A stretch of 64,000 nt of DNA from Weissella confusa (GCF_004766315.1 NZ_PVSN01000014.1:1-64000), one strand, 5' to 3'; positions 17,702-28,529 are shown, numbered from the stretch's first letter. Notes: generated by a model from the sequence alone, not told the origin. Made by a program: numbers and translations.

Positions 17702-19198
17702 ATGGCTGAGACTACTGAGAAGAAGATTCGTGTTCGATACGCTCCATCTCCAACTGGGCACCTACACATCGGAAACGCACGTACGGCATTGTTTAACTGG
17801 TTGTACGCACGTCACCACAAGGGTGAATTTGTTATCCGTATTGAGGACACTGACCAAGCACGTAACATTGCGGATGGAGAGAAGTCACAGTTGGATAACT
17901 TGGCATGGTTGGGATTGGACTGGGACGAGTCTCCAGCAAACCCAGGAAAGTATGGTCCATACCGTCAATCAGAACGTTTGGACATCTACAAGCCATTGAT
18001 TCAAGATTTGTTGGATCGTGGTTTGGCATACAAGTCATACAAGACATCTGAAGAATTGGAAGCAGAGCGTGAGGCACAAATTGCTGCTAAGCAAGCTCCA
18101 CACTACGTTTACGAATACGAAGGCATGAACGACGAGGAAATCGCCGCTGCCCAAGCTGAAGCAGAAGCTAAGGGCTTGCCAGCCGTTGTTCGTTTCCATG
18201 TGCCTGAAGACAAGCCATACGCATGGGATGACATCGTTAAGGGTCACGTTGAGATTAACTCAAACACTATCGGTGGTGACTGGGTTATCCAAAAGGCTGA
18301 TGGCATGCCAACGTATAACTTCGCCGTTGTTGTTGACGACCACATGATGGAAATCTCACACGTTTTGCGTGGGGATGACCACGTGTCAAACACGCCAAAG
18401 CAATTGATGATTTACGAAGCCTTTGGTTGGGAAGCCCCAATCTTTGGTCACATGACGTTGATCATCAACGCTGAGACGGGTAAGAAGTTGTCAAAGCGTG
18501 ACGAGTCAATCTTGCAATTTATCGAGCAATACCGTGAGTTGGGATACTTGCCAGAGGCAATGTTGAACTTCATCGTATTGTTGGGATGGTCTCCAGTTGG
18601 TGAGAAGGAAATCTTCAACAAGAACCAATTGGTTAAGATGTTTGACGAGGATCGCTTGTCAAAGTCACCAGCCAAGTTCGATAACAAGAAGCTTGAATGG
18701 ATCAACAACCAATGGATTAAGACGGCTGACCAAAACATGGTCTTCGACAAGATGATGCAACAACTTGTTAAGGCTGACTTGGTTAACCCAGCTGAATTGA
18801 CGGCTGAGAAGATGCAATGGTTGCGTTCAGTGATGAACGTTTACATGGATGGTGTATCATACACGTCACAAATTGTGCCTTTGGTAAAGCCTGTCTTCTT
18901 CGAAATGCCTGCAGCTGATGAGATTACTGATTCAGCTAAGGAATGGATGGCTGCTGAAAACGTACCAGCTATGTTGAACTTGTTCATCGAGAAGTTGGAA
19001 GCAATGCCATTGTTCACGGCTGCTGCAATCTTGAACGCAATCCGCGAGATTCAAAACGAAATGGACGTCAAGGCCCGTGCTTTGTGGAACCCATTGCGTA
19101 TTGCAACGACGCGTGAGGAGCAAGGTCCAAACCTTGGTGAATTGCTAGAGTTGCTAGGACGTGAGCAAACGATCGCAAACATCCGCGAATTCTTGTAA
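17702..19198 (+). CDS. gltX: Glutamyl-tRNA synthetase
   Basis: A 498-residue class I synthetase. [23 protein letters not shown] contains the HIGH-type signature and KKLSKRDES the KMSKS-type loop; the anticodon-binding helical domain forms the C-terminal third. Probably non-discriminating, as in other Bacilli lacking GlnRS, but this cannot be read here. The start at 17702 follows AAGGAATAG; an in-frame start at 17633 lacks a site. The 79-base gap after the PIN/TRAM gene may hold its own promoter. Confidence 0.96.
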   Translation: MAETTEKKIRVRYAPSPTGHLHIGNARTALFNWLYARHHKGEFVIRIEDTDQARNIADGEKSQLDNLAWLGLDWDESPANPGKYGPYRQSERLDIYKPLIQDLLDRGLAYKSYKTSEELEAEREAQIAAKQAPHYVYEYEGMNDEEIAAAQAEAEAKGLPAVVRFHVPEDKPYAWDDIVKGHVEINSNTIGGDWVIQKADGMPTYNFAVVVDDHMMEISHVLRGDDHVSNTPKQLMIYEAFGWEAPIFGHMTLIINAETGKKLSKRDESILQFIEQYRELGYLPEAMLNFIVLLGWSPVGEKEIFNKNQLVKMFDEDRLSKSPAKFDNKKLEWINNQWIKTADQNMVFDKMMQQLVKADLVNPAELTAEKMQWLRSVMNVYMDGVSYTSQIVPLVKPVFFEMPAADEITDSAKEWMAAENVPAMLNLFIEKLEAMPLFTAAAILNAIREIQNEMDVKARALWNPLRIATTREEQGPNLGELLELLGREQTIANIREFL

Positions 19199-19217
19199 AA
19201 TCAAACAACAAATTAAG

Positions 19218-19247
19218 TCCAGTACCCGTTTGGGTGCTGGATTTTTT
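19218..19247 (+). terminator. Terminator of gltX
   Basis: TCCAGTACCC pairs with GGGTGCTGGA around a 4-base loop, followed by six T. Confidence 0.9.
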
Positions 19248-19388
19248 GTTGTTGGTGTGTGTCCGAACTGGTGCCACTTACCACATATTCAAAAATAATG
19301 CACACAATCGGCGTTACGAGTGTGTTAAAATATTTATTAGTACCATTAGCTGTAGCAGCTAGTGAAGACAAGAGGGAATAGGTAAAAG

Positions 19389-21755
19389 ATGGCTAATCCA
19401 TTACGTAAAATTATTGAGAGTGATAAGGGGACAATGCGTCGCTTGAACCGCCTTGCGGATCAAGTTGAAGCACATGCCGATGAGATGGCAGCCCTTTCTG
19501 ATGAAGAACTACAAGCAAAGACGCCTTACTTGCGTGACTTGTTGAAGCAAGGTAAGACGTTGGACGATATTTTGCCAGAAGCATTCGCGGTTGTCCGTGA
19601 AGGTGCACGCCGTGTCTTGGGATTGTACCCATTCCGTGTGCAAATCATGGGATCTGCTGTGTTGCACGGTGGAAACATCGCCGAAATGCGTACCGGTGAA
19701 GGTAAGACGTTGACGGCCACAATGGCGGTTTATTTGAACGCGTTGCTACAAGAAGGTGTTCACGTTGTCACGGTTAACGAGTACTTGTCTGCTCGTGACG
19801 GTGAGGAAATGGGTGAATTGTACAAGTGGCTTGGTTTGACGGTTGGTATCAACGGTTCAGAGATGTCACCAGATGAGAAGCGTGCCGCGTACAACGCAGA
19901 TATTACGTACACGACTAACTCAGAAATCGGGTTTGACTACTTGCGTGACAACATGGTTGCCCGTAAGGAAGATCGTGTACAACGTCCATTGAACTTCGCA
20001 TTGGTCGACGAAACCGACTCAATCTTGATTGACGAAGCTCGTACGCCATTGATTATTTCTGGTGCACCAGCACAAGAAAGCACGCAATTGTACATTCGTG
20101 CGGACCGCTTCGTTAAGTCATTGACGAAGGAAGAAGACTTTACGGTCGACGAAGAATCAAAGACGGTGTTGTTGCAAGACGAAGGTATCAAGAAGGCTGA
20201 GCGTTACTTCAACCTTGAAAACTTGTACGATTCAGGCAACACGGCTTTGACTCACCACATTGATCAATCATTGCGTGCCAACTACACGATGTTTAACAAC
20301 AAGGACTACGTTGTCCGTGATGGTGAAGTCGTGTTGGTTGATGCGTTCTCAGGACGTATTCAAGAAGGTCGTCGATTCTCTGACGGATTGCACCAAGCCT
20401 TGGAAGCCAAGGAACAAGTTCAAATCCAAGAAGATAACCGTGCGATGGCTTCAATCACGTACCAAAACTTGTTCCGTCGTTACAAGAAGTTGTCAGGTAT
20501 GACTGGAACGGCCAAGACTGAAGCGGAAGAGTTCCGTGAGATCTACAACATGGAAATTGTTGAAATCCCAACGAACCGTCCAATTCAACGTGTCGACGAA
20601 CCAGATTTGTTGTACCCTAACTTGCGCTCAAAGTTCTTGGCCGTTGTTGAATTGGTTAAGGAATTGCACGCCAAGGGTCAACCAATTTTGATTGGTACAG
20701 TTGCCGTTGAGACATCAGAATTGTTGTCACAATTGTTGGACCGTGAAGGCATTCCACACAACGTGTTGAACGCCAAGAACCACGCCAAGGAAGCTGAAAT
20801 TGTTGCCAACGCTGGTCAACGTGGTGCCGTTACAATCGCCACTAACATGGCCGGTCGTGGAACTGACATCAAGCTTGGCCCTGGTGTTTCTGATTTGGGC
20901 GGTTTGGCCGTTATCGGAACTGAGCGTCACGAATCTCGTCGTATCGACAACCAGTTGCGTGGACGTGCTGGTCGTCAAGGTGACAAGGGATACTCACAAT
21001 TCTTCTTGTCATTGGAAGATGATTTGATGATTCGTTTCGGTGGTGAGCGTATCAAGACGATGATGGAACGCATGAATTTGGCTGATGAAGACGCTGTGAT
21101 CAAGAACCGCTTGATTACACGCTCTGTTGAGTCAGCACAAAAGCGTGTCGAAGGTAACAACTACGATTCACGTAAGAACGTTTTGCAATACGATGATGTT
21201 ATGTCGCAACAACGTAACACGTTCTATGCAAACCGTAACCAAGTTATCGATGAAGACAAGTCATTGCGCAATGTTATTTTGCCAATGGTTGAGCGTACTA
21301 TCGGACGTGTTGTTGATCGTCATGCTTTGGGTAAGACTGAAGAATGGGACTTGCAATCAATCGTCGACTTCGCCGGTGCTGTTTTGATTCCCGAGGATTC
21401 AATTACGGTTGCTGACCTTGAAGGCAAGAGCCAACAAGAAATCAAGGATTACTTGTATGGCCGTGCCAAGGAAGTCTACGAAGACAAGCGTTCTGCTTTG
21501 GTTGATGATGAGCAAATGCTACAATTCACGCGTGTTGTTATCTTGCGTGTGGTTGACTCACAATGGACGGACCACATGGACGCCATGAACCAATTGCGTG
21601 ATGCTATCCAATTGCGTGGTTATGGTCAATTGAACCCATTGATTGAGTATCAAAACGAAGGTTTCCGTATGTTTGAAGAAATGATTGCTGGTATTGAGTA
21701 TGATGCAACGCGTCTATTCATGAAGTCAGAAATCCGTCAAAACCTACGTGCCTAA
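19389..21755 (+). CDS. secA: Preprotein translocase ATPase SecA
   Basis: A 788-residue motor of the general secretion pathway. Walker [14 protein letters not shown], Walker B region [19 protein letters not shown] (Thr where Val is usual), preprotein cross-linking domain, NBD2 with [13 protein letters not shown] and [10 protein letters not shown], and the helical scaffold. It ends at EIRQNLRA without the Cys-rich SecB-binding tail, normal for Lactobacillales lacking SecB. It is the only SecA here; an accessory SecA2, expected if the KxYKxGKxW proteins use accessory Sec, is not in this window. Confidence 0.97.
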   Translation: MANPLRKIIESDKGTMRRLNRLADQVEAHADEMAALSDEELQAKTPYLRDLLKQGKTLDDILPEAFAVVREGARRVLGLYPFRVQIMGSAVLHGGNIAEMRTGEGKTLTATMAVYLNALLQEGVHVVTVNEYLSARDGEEMGELYKWLGLTVGINGSEMSPDEKRAAYNADITYTTNSEIGFDYLRDNMVARKEDRVQRPLNFALVDETDSILIDEARTPLIISGAPAQESTQLYIRADRFVKSLTKEEDFTVDEESKTVLLQDEGIKKAERYFNLENLYDSGNTALTHHIDQSLRANYTMFNNKDYVVRDGEVVLVDAFSGRIQEGRRFSDGLHQALEAKEQVQIQEDNRAMASITYQNLFRRYKKLSGMTGTAKTEAEEFREIYNMEIVEIPTNRPIQRVDEPDLLYPNLRSKFLAVVELVKELHAKGQPILIGTVAVETSELLSQLLDREGIPHNVLNAKNHAKEAEIVANAGQRGAVTIATNMAGRGTDIKLGPGVSDLGGLAVIGTERHESRRIDNQLRGRAGRQGDKGYSQFFLSLEDDLMIRFGGERIKTMMERMNLADEDAVIKNRLITRSVESAQKRVEGNNYDSRKNVLQYDDVMSQQRNTFYANRNQVIDEDKSLRNVILPMVERTIGRVVDRHALGKTEEWDLQSIVDFAGAVLIPEDSITVADLEGKSQQEIKDYLYGRAKEVYEDKRSALVDDEQMLQFTRVVILRVVDSQWTDHMDAMNQLRDAIQLRGYGQLNPLIEYQNEGFRMFEEMIAGIEYDATRLFMKSEIRQNLRA

Positions 21756-21830
21756 AAATGTTATTGGAGGGGAAAGTTAGTTGCGACTGGCTTTCCTTTT
21801 TCGCATTAGAGAGTTGAGGTTATAGAGAAA

Positions 21831-22946
21831 ATGGAGCTATCAGAAGCACGTCGCTCATTAGCTGAGATGTCAGAAGAGATTACGAAGTTTGGTGAGTCTC
21901 TGGACTTGGATGCTTTGAACGATGAAATCGCGGCCAATGAAGATGAAATGGTCCACCCAGATTTCTGGAATGACAACGTTGCGGCGCAAAAGGTGATTGA
22001 TGCCAACAATATCTTGAAGGGCCGCCGTGATGACTACTTGAACTTGACGGCTGGCGTAGAGAATGTTGAGACGGCGCTTGAACTATTGGCTGAATTGCCT
22101 GATGAAGACATGCAAGCCGAGATGGAAGCGGACTTGCAAAAGTTGTCAGATGATTTGGAAAGTTACCGTTTGGCGCAATTATTGAACGAGCCGTATGACA
22201 AGAACAATGCTATCTTGGAAATTCACCCAGGTTCTGGTGGAACAGAGTCTGCCGACTGGGGTGCCAACTTGCAACGTATGTACACACGTTGGGCTGAGCG
22301 TCACGGCTTTAAGGTCGAAATCATGGATTATCACCCTGGTGATGTGGCCGGTATCGATTCAGCAACATTGATGATTACGGGGCACAACGCTTATGGTTAC
22401 CTACGTTCAGAGCGTGGGGTACACCGTTTTGTCCGTATTTCACCATTTGATTCAGCTGGCCGTCGTCACACGTCATTCGTTTCAATCGACGTGATGCCGG
22501 AACTGGATGACTCGGTTGAAGTTGATATTAACCCAGCTGACGTGAAGATGGACGTGTACCGCGCCTCTGGTGCTGGTGGACAGCACATCAATAAGACGTC
22601 ATCAGCTGTGCGTTTGACACACATTCCAACGGGTATCGTTGTTGCCTCACAACAACAGCGTTCACAGTTCCAAAACAAGGATACGGCCTACGCTATGTTG
22701 CGTGCCAAGTTGTATCAATTGGAAATGGATAAGAAAGAAAAGGAACGTGCATCGATTGCCGGCGAGCAATTGGAAAATGGTTGGGGATCACAAATCCGCT
22801 CGTACGTTTTCCAACCATACCGCATGGTTAAGGATCACCGTACGAACTTTGAATCAGGTAACCCACAAGGTGTAATGGATGGTGATTTGGATCCATTCAT
22901 TAATTCATACCTACGTTGGAAGCTAGCTGAACAAAACCCAGATTAA
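21831..22946 (+). CDS. prfB: Peptide chain release factor 2, continuous frame
   Basis: A 371-residue RF2 recognising UGA and UAA. The SPF recognition tripeptide (RISPFDS) and the catalytic GGQ (SGAGGQHINKTSSA) are present. RF2 genes usually need a +1 frameshift near codon 25 at CTT-TGA-C; here the same place reads GGTGAG-TCT-CTG-GAC (21891-21905), so the Shine-Dalgarno-like relic remains but the stop is gone and the frame is continuous. The start overlaps no other gene. It follows secA, as in most Bacilli. Confidence 0.95.
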   Translation: MELSEARRSLAEMSEEITKFGESLDLDALNDEIAANEDEMVHPDFWNDNVAAQKVIDANNILKGRRDDYLNLTAGVENVETALELLAELPDEDMQAEMEADLQKLSDDLESYRLAQLLNEPYDKNNAILEIHPGSGGTESADWGANLQRMYTRWAERHGFKVEIMDYHPGDVAGIDSATLMITGHNAYGYLRSERGVHRFVRISPFDSAGRRHTSFVSIDVMPELDDSVEVDINPADVKMDVYRASGAGGQHINKTSSAVRLTHIPTGIVVASQQQRSQFQNKDTAYAMLRAKLYQLEMDKKEKERASIAGEQLENGWGSQIRSYVFQPYRMVKDHRTNFESGNPQGVMDGDLDPFINSYLRWKLAEQNPD

Positions 22947-22948
22947 AC

Positions 22949-22984
22949 AAAAGGACCGCCAAACTCGTGTTTGGCGGTCCTTTT
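22949..22984. terminator. Terminator of prfB
   Basis: Perfect stem AAAGGACCGCCAAAC / GTTTGGCGGTCC(TTT), 4-base loop, T-run. Confidence 0.9.
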
Positions 22985-23197
22985 CTGTAGAAATGACGAA
23001 ATTTGGAATTTGTCGAAATGTTTGTGGCGAATTTACGAGTTGTTTAACATGGATTCATGAAGTTGGTGGCAAAGCGACGCTCATCGTGGTATTATTCGTA
23101 CATTGTTTAGCATTTAATCGAGAATGTTCGGGGGAACGGCTGGATTAAGTCAACTTATTACTTGAAAATGACATTTTTAACCATGGGGGGATAAAAA

Positions 23198-24087
23198 ATG
23201 GGAATTGTAAATGCATCAGAAATGATTGTACAAGCACACGCACAAGGATATGCAGTTGCGCATTTCAACACGAACAATTTGGAATGGACGCAAGCAATCT
23301 TGCGTGCGGCTGAAAGCCAAAAGGCGCCGGTGATTATCGCAGCATCAATGGGTGCTATTAAGTACATGGGTGGCACGAAGATGGTCGCCGACATGGTCCG
23401 CGATTTATATGAGAGTATGGCGATTACGGTGCCGTAGCGATTCACTTGGATCACGGTAATTTAGAGATGGCGTACCAAGCCATGAACGATGGTTTCACAT
23501 CAGTTATGTTTGACGGTTCTGATTTGCCATTTGAAGAAAACTTGCGTGAGACCAAGGCTTTGGTGGCGAAGGCTGCTGAATTGGGCGTCAGCGTTGAAGC
23601 AGAAGTTGGGTCAATTGGCGGTGTTGAAGACGGTATTGTTGGACTGGGTGAGATTGCTGACAAGCAGCAAGTTGTTGAGATGGCCAACACGGGAATCGAT
23701 ATGCTAGCTGCTGGCATTGGTAACATTCACGGCGCCTATCCAGAAGACTTTGCTGGCTTAGATTTGGGCGCGTTGACAGAGTTTGAAGCTGCTACTCGCC
23801 ATGAGATGCCGTTTGTCTTGCACGGCGCTTCTGGTTTGCCTGAGGACGAAATTCAGACGGCCATTACACTTGGTGTTGCAAAGATTAACATTAATTCTCA
23901 ATTGCAATGGGCGTTCCACAACGCATTGCGTGATTTCATTGTGTCAGACCGTGATTTGGAAGGCACTAACTATGATCCACGTAAGTTGCTTCGTTCGGGT
24001 GTCGACGCTGCCCAACAAGCTGCCGAAGAAATGATTCAAATGCTTGGGTCAGCTAACAAGGCACAAGTAACACTAACAAAGGCGTAA
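23198..24087 (+). pseudogene. Class II fructose-bisphosphate aldolase family, one-base frameshift
   Basis: Two adjoining frames together form a class II aldolase of about 296 residues. The first (from ATG 23198) gives VAHFNTNNLEWTQAIL and IIAASMGAIKYMGG and stops at 23435-23437 after MAITVP; the second continues at once with the metal-binding block IHLDHGN, then FDGSDLPFEEN, EAEVGSIGG, NIHGAYP and VLHGASGLP. Inserting one G at about 23434 (GCCGTAG to GCCGGTAG) restores VPVAIHLDHGN. All metal and substrate motifs are otherwise intact, so the break is recent or a read error. The substrate may be fructose- or tagatose-bisphosphate. Weissella ferments by phosphoketolase, so loss would be tolerable. 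Confidence 0.85.
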
Positions 24088-24110
24088 TGCCGATTTCTGT
24101 GAGGGGAAAG

Positions 24111-24705
24111 ATGAATAAGCCTAAATTGTTTTTGGACATGGACAATGTCCTTGTTGATACGTTACTTATTTTGAACGCGATTGATATGGCTGGTGAGACG
24201 GTCGCTAAGCCAGATCAGATTCCAGGCATTTTTCGATATTTACCACCGGTGCCAGGGGCGATTGACGCGGTCAATAAGTTGAACGACTATTATGAGCTAT
24301 ACATTTTGTCGACAGCACCTTGGCAAAATGCGAGTGCTTGGCAAGATAAGTTGATTTGGTTGCAACATCATTTCGGTGAAGATGAGAAGAGCCCGTTTTA
24401 CAAGCGGGTGATTATGGCGCACGATAAAAGCTTAGCACGCACACCGGGGGGCTATTTTGGTTGATGATCGACCATACCACGGGGCCAGCGGTTGGGATGA
24501 TGCGACGATGGACAGCCAATGGGTTCAATACGATTATGAACCCAAGATGACTTGGCAAACCGGTTTGGCTGATCTCTTGATTGAGGTGGCCGAAGTGTTA
24601 CAGAACGGCGACGGTATTCGAAATGCTGTTGATACGGTTATGAATGAACATCATATTGCTGTGCACGGCGATACGGAGAAATTCGTTAAAGCCGCATGGG
24701 AATAA
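24111..24705 (+). pseudogene. HAD-family 5'(3')-deoxyribonucleotidase-like, one-base frameshift
   Basis: Starts at 24111 (GAGGGG upstream) with the HAD motif FLDMDNVLVDT, a second motif in ILSTAPW, and a conserved Lys in KRVIMAHDKS. A run of six G at 24446-24451 shifts the frame to a stop at 24462-24464. With five G it reads TPGAILVDDRPYHGASGWDD, the usual DDR motif 3, and continues to 24705, about 197 residues. The gene would then dephosphorylate deoxynucleotides or a related phosphate ester. It follows the aldolase by 23 bases. The homopolymer makes a sequencing error likely. Confidence 0.8.
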
Positions 24706-24784
24706 AGCACAATTAGCATAAAAAGCAGACGTTGAGACTGATGACTGCGTTTTAAAATGTGTCATTGTTCACATTGTTAACTAT

Positions 24785-24821
24785 AAGACGAACGCCTAAA
24801 ATTAGGCGTTCGTCTTTTTTT
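24785..24821. terminator. Strong terminator
   Basis: Perfect 13-bp stem AAGACGAACGCCT / AGGCGTTCGTCTT with T-run, ending the aldolase-nucleotidase unit. Confidence 0.85.
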
Positions 24822-24958
24822 GTTTCAAATACGGAACATCGAGTGTGAATAAATTGTGAATATTGTGTTGCTAAACTTATGTAAGTAGATTAAGGTAATA
24901 TATGTTAATTGATTCACATATTTTAAATAAGATTATTTATTTTTTAGGAGATATTATT

Positions 24959-25474
24959 ATGATTTCATGGCTACGTAACAGCAAGGTTGCAATGTGGGTA
25001 TTGACGATTGCTCGTGTTTACTTGGGATTCCAATGGGTAATGGATGGTTTTGAGAAGGTTACTACTAAGGGTGGCTTCGATGCTTCAGGTATGATTAACA
25101 TGGCAATTGCTAAGCCAGTTATGACACCAGCACAAACGAAGGCTTTCCCATGGTACGACTGGTTCTTGAACCTAGCAACGAACCACGGTCACGCAACTGG
25201 TTTCTTCTCATTCGCCGTTGCATGGGGTGAGTTGTTTGTTGGTTTGGGATTGATCTTTGGTACGTTGACTTTGGTAGCTGCCTTCTTCGGAATGATCATG
25301 AACTTCTCATACTTGGGTGCCGGCGTTGTGTCAGTTAACCCAACGTTCATCTTCATCGAGATGTTCATCTTGATGGGTGGCTTCAACTCAGCACGTATCG
25401 GTTTGGACCACTGGGTAACGCCATTCTTGCGTTCAAAGTTGCCATTCTTGAACAACGATATCGAAGTTCGCTAA
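24959..25474 (+). CDS. DoxX-family membrane protein
   Basis: A 171-residue protein with four hydrophobic segments (about 9-28, 75-98, 100-122, 128-150) and the DoxX-type features TIARVYLGFQWVMDGFEK and AWGELFVGLGLIFG. DoxX proteins are small membrane proteins linked in some bacteria to redox or thiol stress; no function is evident here. AGGAGA precedes ATG 24959. Strong codon bias suggests high expression. Monocistronic. Confidence 0.85.
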   Translation: MISWLRNSKVAMWVLTIARVYLGFQWVMDGFEKVTTKGGFDASGMINMAIAKPVMTPAQTKAFPWYDWFLNLATNHGHATGFFSFAVAWGELFVGLGLIFGTLTLVAAFFGMIMNFSYLGAGVVSVNPTFIFIEMFILMGGFNSARIGLDHWVTPFLRSKLPFLNNDIEVR

Positions 25475-25491
25475 TTTAATGATTAAAGACT

Positions 25492-25528
25492 AAAGGATTC
25501 GGGAAGACATTTTCCGAATCCTTTTTTT
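25492..25528 (+). terminator. Terminator of the DoxX gene
   Basis: AAAGGATTCGG pairs with CCGAATCCTTT, followed by T's. Confidence 0.85.
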
Positions 25529-25652
25529 CATGAACCTAGGGGCTAATTTGGCCGTGAATTTTAAGTTTTGGCCACCTGAGACAGCGTACAACCTTTTACA
25601 ATGCAGTTTATGGTATAAAGAGGGCAAACGCGTTCTAAATGGGGTGACGAAA

Positions 25653-27374
25653 ATGGACAGAAATAAGCTAGCAAAAAAGATACGCAAACAAATGAACCGC
25701 AATCCTGGTTTATCAAGTGGTGAAAAATTTTTTGTCGATAATTTAGAGTTGGCCAAAGAAACAGATAAACTGATAAAAAGATATCATTATGCCATACCGG
25801 CGGCTGACCAAAATGAAGTTAAAAAGACACTGGCATCACCATTGGCAGAAGCTTTGCGTGCCTCTGAGGATGATGTAAACGAGTTGTTGGCTGAGATAAC
25901 CATTCGGCTGACATTAACCTCAAAACCAGAACTGGTTTATGTTTGGGAGAATTCAAAAAATGTTGTGTCATCCCGCCGTGTCTATGGCTTTGCCTATCAG
26001 GTTCGCGATGAAGGGGATGGACTCCAGCTGTTTCGGGATGCGCTCACCGAGGCTAGAGTGCCACGAACTAGAATGACTGCGACACCGCAAGCTAAGTCAG
26101 CTGAACCACAAGATCCAAGTGAGGATGTCGCAGCATTGAAGAGCCAAATTGACCGATTGGAAAAGGCAAATAAAACGTTGAAGGCCAAAAATGTTGCGGC
26201 AAGTGAACGCGTCCAAGAACTTGAGCGTGAACTAAAGCAGGCGAATGCAGTCACGACCCAAGAGACGGCTGCATTATCAAATCAACTGGAGACTGCACAA
26301 GCAACGCAACAAGCGACGCAACAGCTTTCTCACCAACGTCAATTGGATTTGGAACATCAAGCAACCCGACTTGAAGAGCTGAAGAATCAGGTTGCGGAAT
26401 ACGAAAATTTGCATCGCAATGAAAGTGGTCGGATTACTGAGCTTGAAGAAGCGTTGCATGAAGCGAATGAATCATTGGCGCAAATACATGCCACGCAACA
26501 GGCAAAGGCACAAACAGTGCCAGTCAATACGGATTACAAGGATACTGTGATTCGAACATTGGCGGTGCGTATTGCTGAATTGGAGCAACAGCCTGCAATG
26601 CCGGTACAGGAAACGCCGGTTGAGACACCGCAACCGGTACGAATTGTCACGAAACAAGCTGAACCGGTTGTGATGACCAAGACTGTACCAGTGACGGATT
26701 CAGAAGCCCTATCACAGCTGATTGCGCACTTAACCCGTGATAATTTAGCGGCCTACCGCAAGTTGCCGTTGCTTGTCCAAACATATAACGATTTGACGAA
26801 CGATGATGTTGCTTTGTGGATGCCGGTTCAGGGACGCTTCTATGTTGAAGATGATGATCGCTACTTTATTGATACGCAAGGTCACTTGGCTGGCATGGAT
26901 CAAATTGATACCAACGGCCTTGATGAAGCGAGCTTGAATGCGGAAGAGACGTATTCAGCACGAGTTCGAACAGACATGCATGCTGTACAACTGTTGCGCA
27001 GTCTTGGTAAGTTGCCAGAAATAAAGGTTACCGAAGATGAAAAGAGTACCACTGACAGTGAGCTCGAGCGAAGTCTGTTTGGTCAGCGTGTGTTGATTGT
27101 GTCTTGGTTTGGTGCCAGTGCCAAGAATGCCGCCAACAAGATTAATGAAGTTGGCGGACAAGCAACCTGGCTAGATGGTTCTAAGTACACGGAGAGTAAG
27201 GTGATTGATGAAATTCAAGCGAACCGATATGATGTCGGCATCGTCTTGATTAACGGCTCACATCACCATACGGTTAAGGCTGCGTGGGAAGCGCAACGAG
27301 CCGGACAAAATATTCAAGTGACACCAAACGCGGGGATGACGAAAATTATTCGTATCGCAATGGATGCGCTATAA
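25653..27374 (+). CDS. Coiled-coil protein with C-terminal DUF2325 domain
   Basis: A 573-residue protein. The N-terminal 150 residues form a charged helical domain; about 165-340 is a long heptad-rich coiled coil; a Pro/Val/Thr-rich linker follows (about 345-390); about 395-475 is a small unknown domain (LWMPVQGRFYVEDDDRYFID); and the last 95 residues match DUF2325 (RVLIVSWFGASAKNAANKI ... WLDGSKYTESKV ... VLINGSHHHTVKAAWEAQ). DUF2325 has a Rossmann-like pattern of unknown role. The start at 25653 is preferred to 25530, which lies in the preceding terminator. Base use is less biased than in neighbours. Confidence 0.75.
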   Translation: MDRNKLAKKIRKQMNRNPGLSSGEKFFVDNLELAKETDKLIKRYHYAIPAADQNEVKKTLASPLAEALRASEDDVNELLAEITIRLTLTSKPELVYVWENSKNVVSSRRVYGFAYQVRDEGDGLQLFRDALTEARVPRTRMTATPQAKSAEPQDPSEDVAALKSQIDRLEKANKTLKAKNVAASERVQELERELKQANAVTTQETAALSNQLETAQATQQATQQLSHQRQLDLEHQATRLEELKNQVAEYENLHRNESGRITELEEALHEANESLAQIHATQQAKAQTVPVNTDYKDTVIRTLAVRIAELEQQPAMPVQETPVETPQPVRIVTKQAEPVVMTKTVPVTDSEALSQLIAHLTRDNLAAYRKLPLLVQTYNDLTNDDVALWMPVQGRFYVEDDDRYFIDTQGHLAGMDQIDTNGLDEASLNAEETYSARVRTDMHAVQLLRSLGKLPEIKVTEDEKSTTDSELERSLFGQRVLIVSWFGASAKNAANKINEVGGQATWLDGSKYTESKVIDEIQANRYDVGIVLINGSHHHTVKAAWEAQRAGQNIQVTPNAGMTKIIRIAMDAL

Positions 27375-27379
27375 AACAA

Positions 27380-27415
27380 AAAATGCAGTCTACCGATTTT
27401 GGCAGACTGCATTTT
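27380..27415. terminator. Bidirectional terminator between convergent genes
   Basis: AAAATGCAGTCT pairs with AGACTGCATTTT; serves the DUF2325 gene and femX. Confidence 0.85.
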
Positions 27416-27417
27416 GT

Positions 27418-28434
27418 TTATTTGCGAACTAATTCTGTGTAGGCGTCTTCGTCAACAACGACGTCGATTTCACCGATGTATTCACGTGGGTCATCCTTAA
27501 CGAATGTACGCTTGAAGACGAACAAACCATCTTGATCTGACGCTTCTTCAATACCACCCATGTCGTACAATGGAACACCTGAATCCATGGCCCATTGAAT
27601 CATAGCCGTTTGAACAGCGTATGGTGCGTAGTAGATGTTACCGTCGAATGAACCGGCATACATGTACCAAATCTTGTCACCATACTTAAAGCCCATGCCA
27701 GTTGAAAGCAATTCGCCTTCACGTTCGGCAATGTAGATACGCATGATATCATCATCAGCAAAGGCTTCACGCATACGCTCAAAGTATTCCTTTGGGCGGT
27801 GTGAGATACCGTGACGTTGGGCCATACCGGCGTATGTCTCGAAGAAGGCATCAACGGCAGCTTCGTCGTTGGCCCAACGAACAGTCACGCCATCGCGTAC
27901 GGGACGCTTCAACTTTGACTTCGTCTTAGAAGGGTACAAATCCAACGTTTCCTTGGCATCTGGCTTAGCCGTCAAATCAATCACCATGTTCAAACGTGGT
28001 TGGATTGTGGCGTGCATCCCTTGGTCAGCCACGTTACGGTTACGTGTTTCGTAACCGCGGGCACGCAAAGCGTCGTTAAATTCATCTGAGTAAGGCACCT
28101 CAGGATCCATACGAATGACGTACACATCATCATCGGCTACAGCGAGCTTAGCTTCTGCAACCAACTTATCCAACAAATCAAGGTCAGTAACGTCCATCAC
28201 TGGTCCCTTTGATGCGTAGGCAAACTTCTTACCGGTTGGCGTTTGTGTCAACAATAGTGAAATGGCAGCGATGATGTTGCCGTCAGCGTCTTCAACGTAC
28301 GCGTGGCGTGGCTCCCAATTGTTCTTAACGTGTGCCCAGCCCAAGTCTTGTGTCACTTGGCCGAACTTTGAGTTGCGGACAAACGTCGTAAAACGTTCAA
28401 CAGCAGCTGCATCATTCATATCCAAAACTGGCAT
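27418..28434 (-). CDS. femX: UDP-MurNAc-pentapeptide alanyltransferase FemX
   Basis: A 338-residue non-ribosomal peptidyl transferase with two GNAT-like halves. In Weissella viridescens FemX adds the first L-Ala of the interpeptide bridge from Ala-tRNA to the lysine of UDP-MurNAc-pentapeptide. The sequence keeps the family hallmarks FGQVTQDLGWAHVKNNWEP (with the substrate-binding Lys), YASKGPVMDVTDLDLLD, RMDPEV (acidic residue near 108), LYPSKTKSKLKRP, and IWYMYAGSFDGNIYYAPYAVQ. It acts in the cytoplasm on a wall precursor. The site AAGGAAAA precedes ATG 28434. It is divergent from the methyltransferase gene. Confidence 0.93.
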   Translation of the reverse strand: MPVLDMNDAAAVERFTTFVRNSKFGQVTQDLGWAHVKNNWEPRHAYVEDADGNIIAAISLLLTQTPTGKKFAYASKGPVMDVTDLDLLDKLVAEAKLAVADDDVYVIRMDPEVPYSDEFNDALRARGYETRNRNVADQGMHATIQPRLNMVIDLTAKPDAKETLDLYPSKTKSKLKRPVRDGVTVRWANDEAAVDAFFETYAGMAQRHGISHRPKEYFERMREAFADDDIMRIYIAEREGELLSTGMGFKYGDKIWYMYAGSFDGNIYYAPYAVQTAMIQWAMDSGVPLYDMGGIEEASDQDGLFVFKRTFVKDDPREYIGEIDVVVDEDAYTELVRK

Positions 28435-28516
28435 TGTTTTTCCTTCTTTCTAACTGAAAAACAGTCTCATTCAATCTGAGTAAATTATAACATAGGCAAG
28501 TTTACCAGTTTCAGAG

Positions 28517-28522
28517 TATAAT
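28517..28522 (+). promoter_or_regulatory. -10 element placing the start codon at about +1
   Basis: A perfect TATAAT ends 7 bases before the ATG at 28530. A transcript from it would begin at or next to the start codon. No good -35 is seen at 17 bases (AGGCAA). Confidence 0.5.
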
Positions 28523-28529
28523 AACTCTT

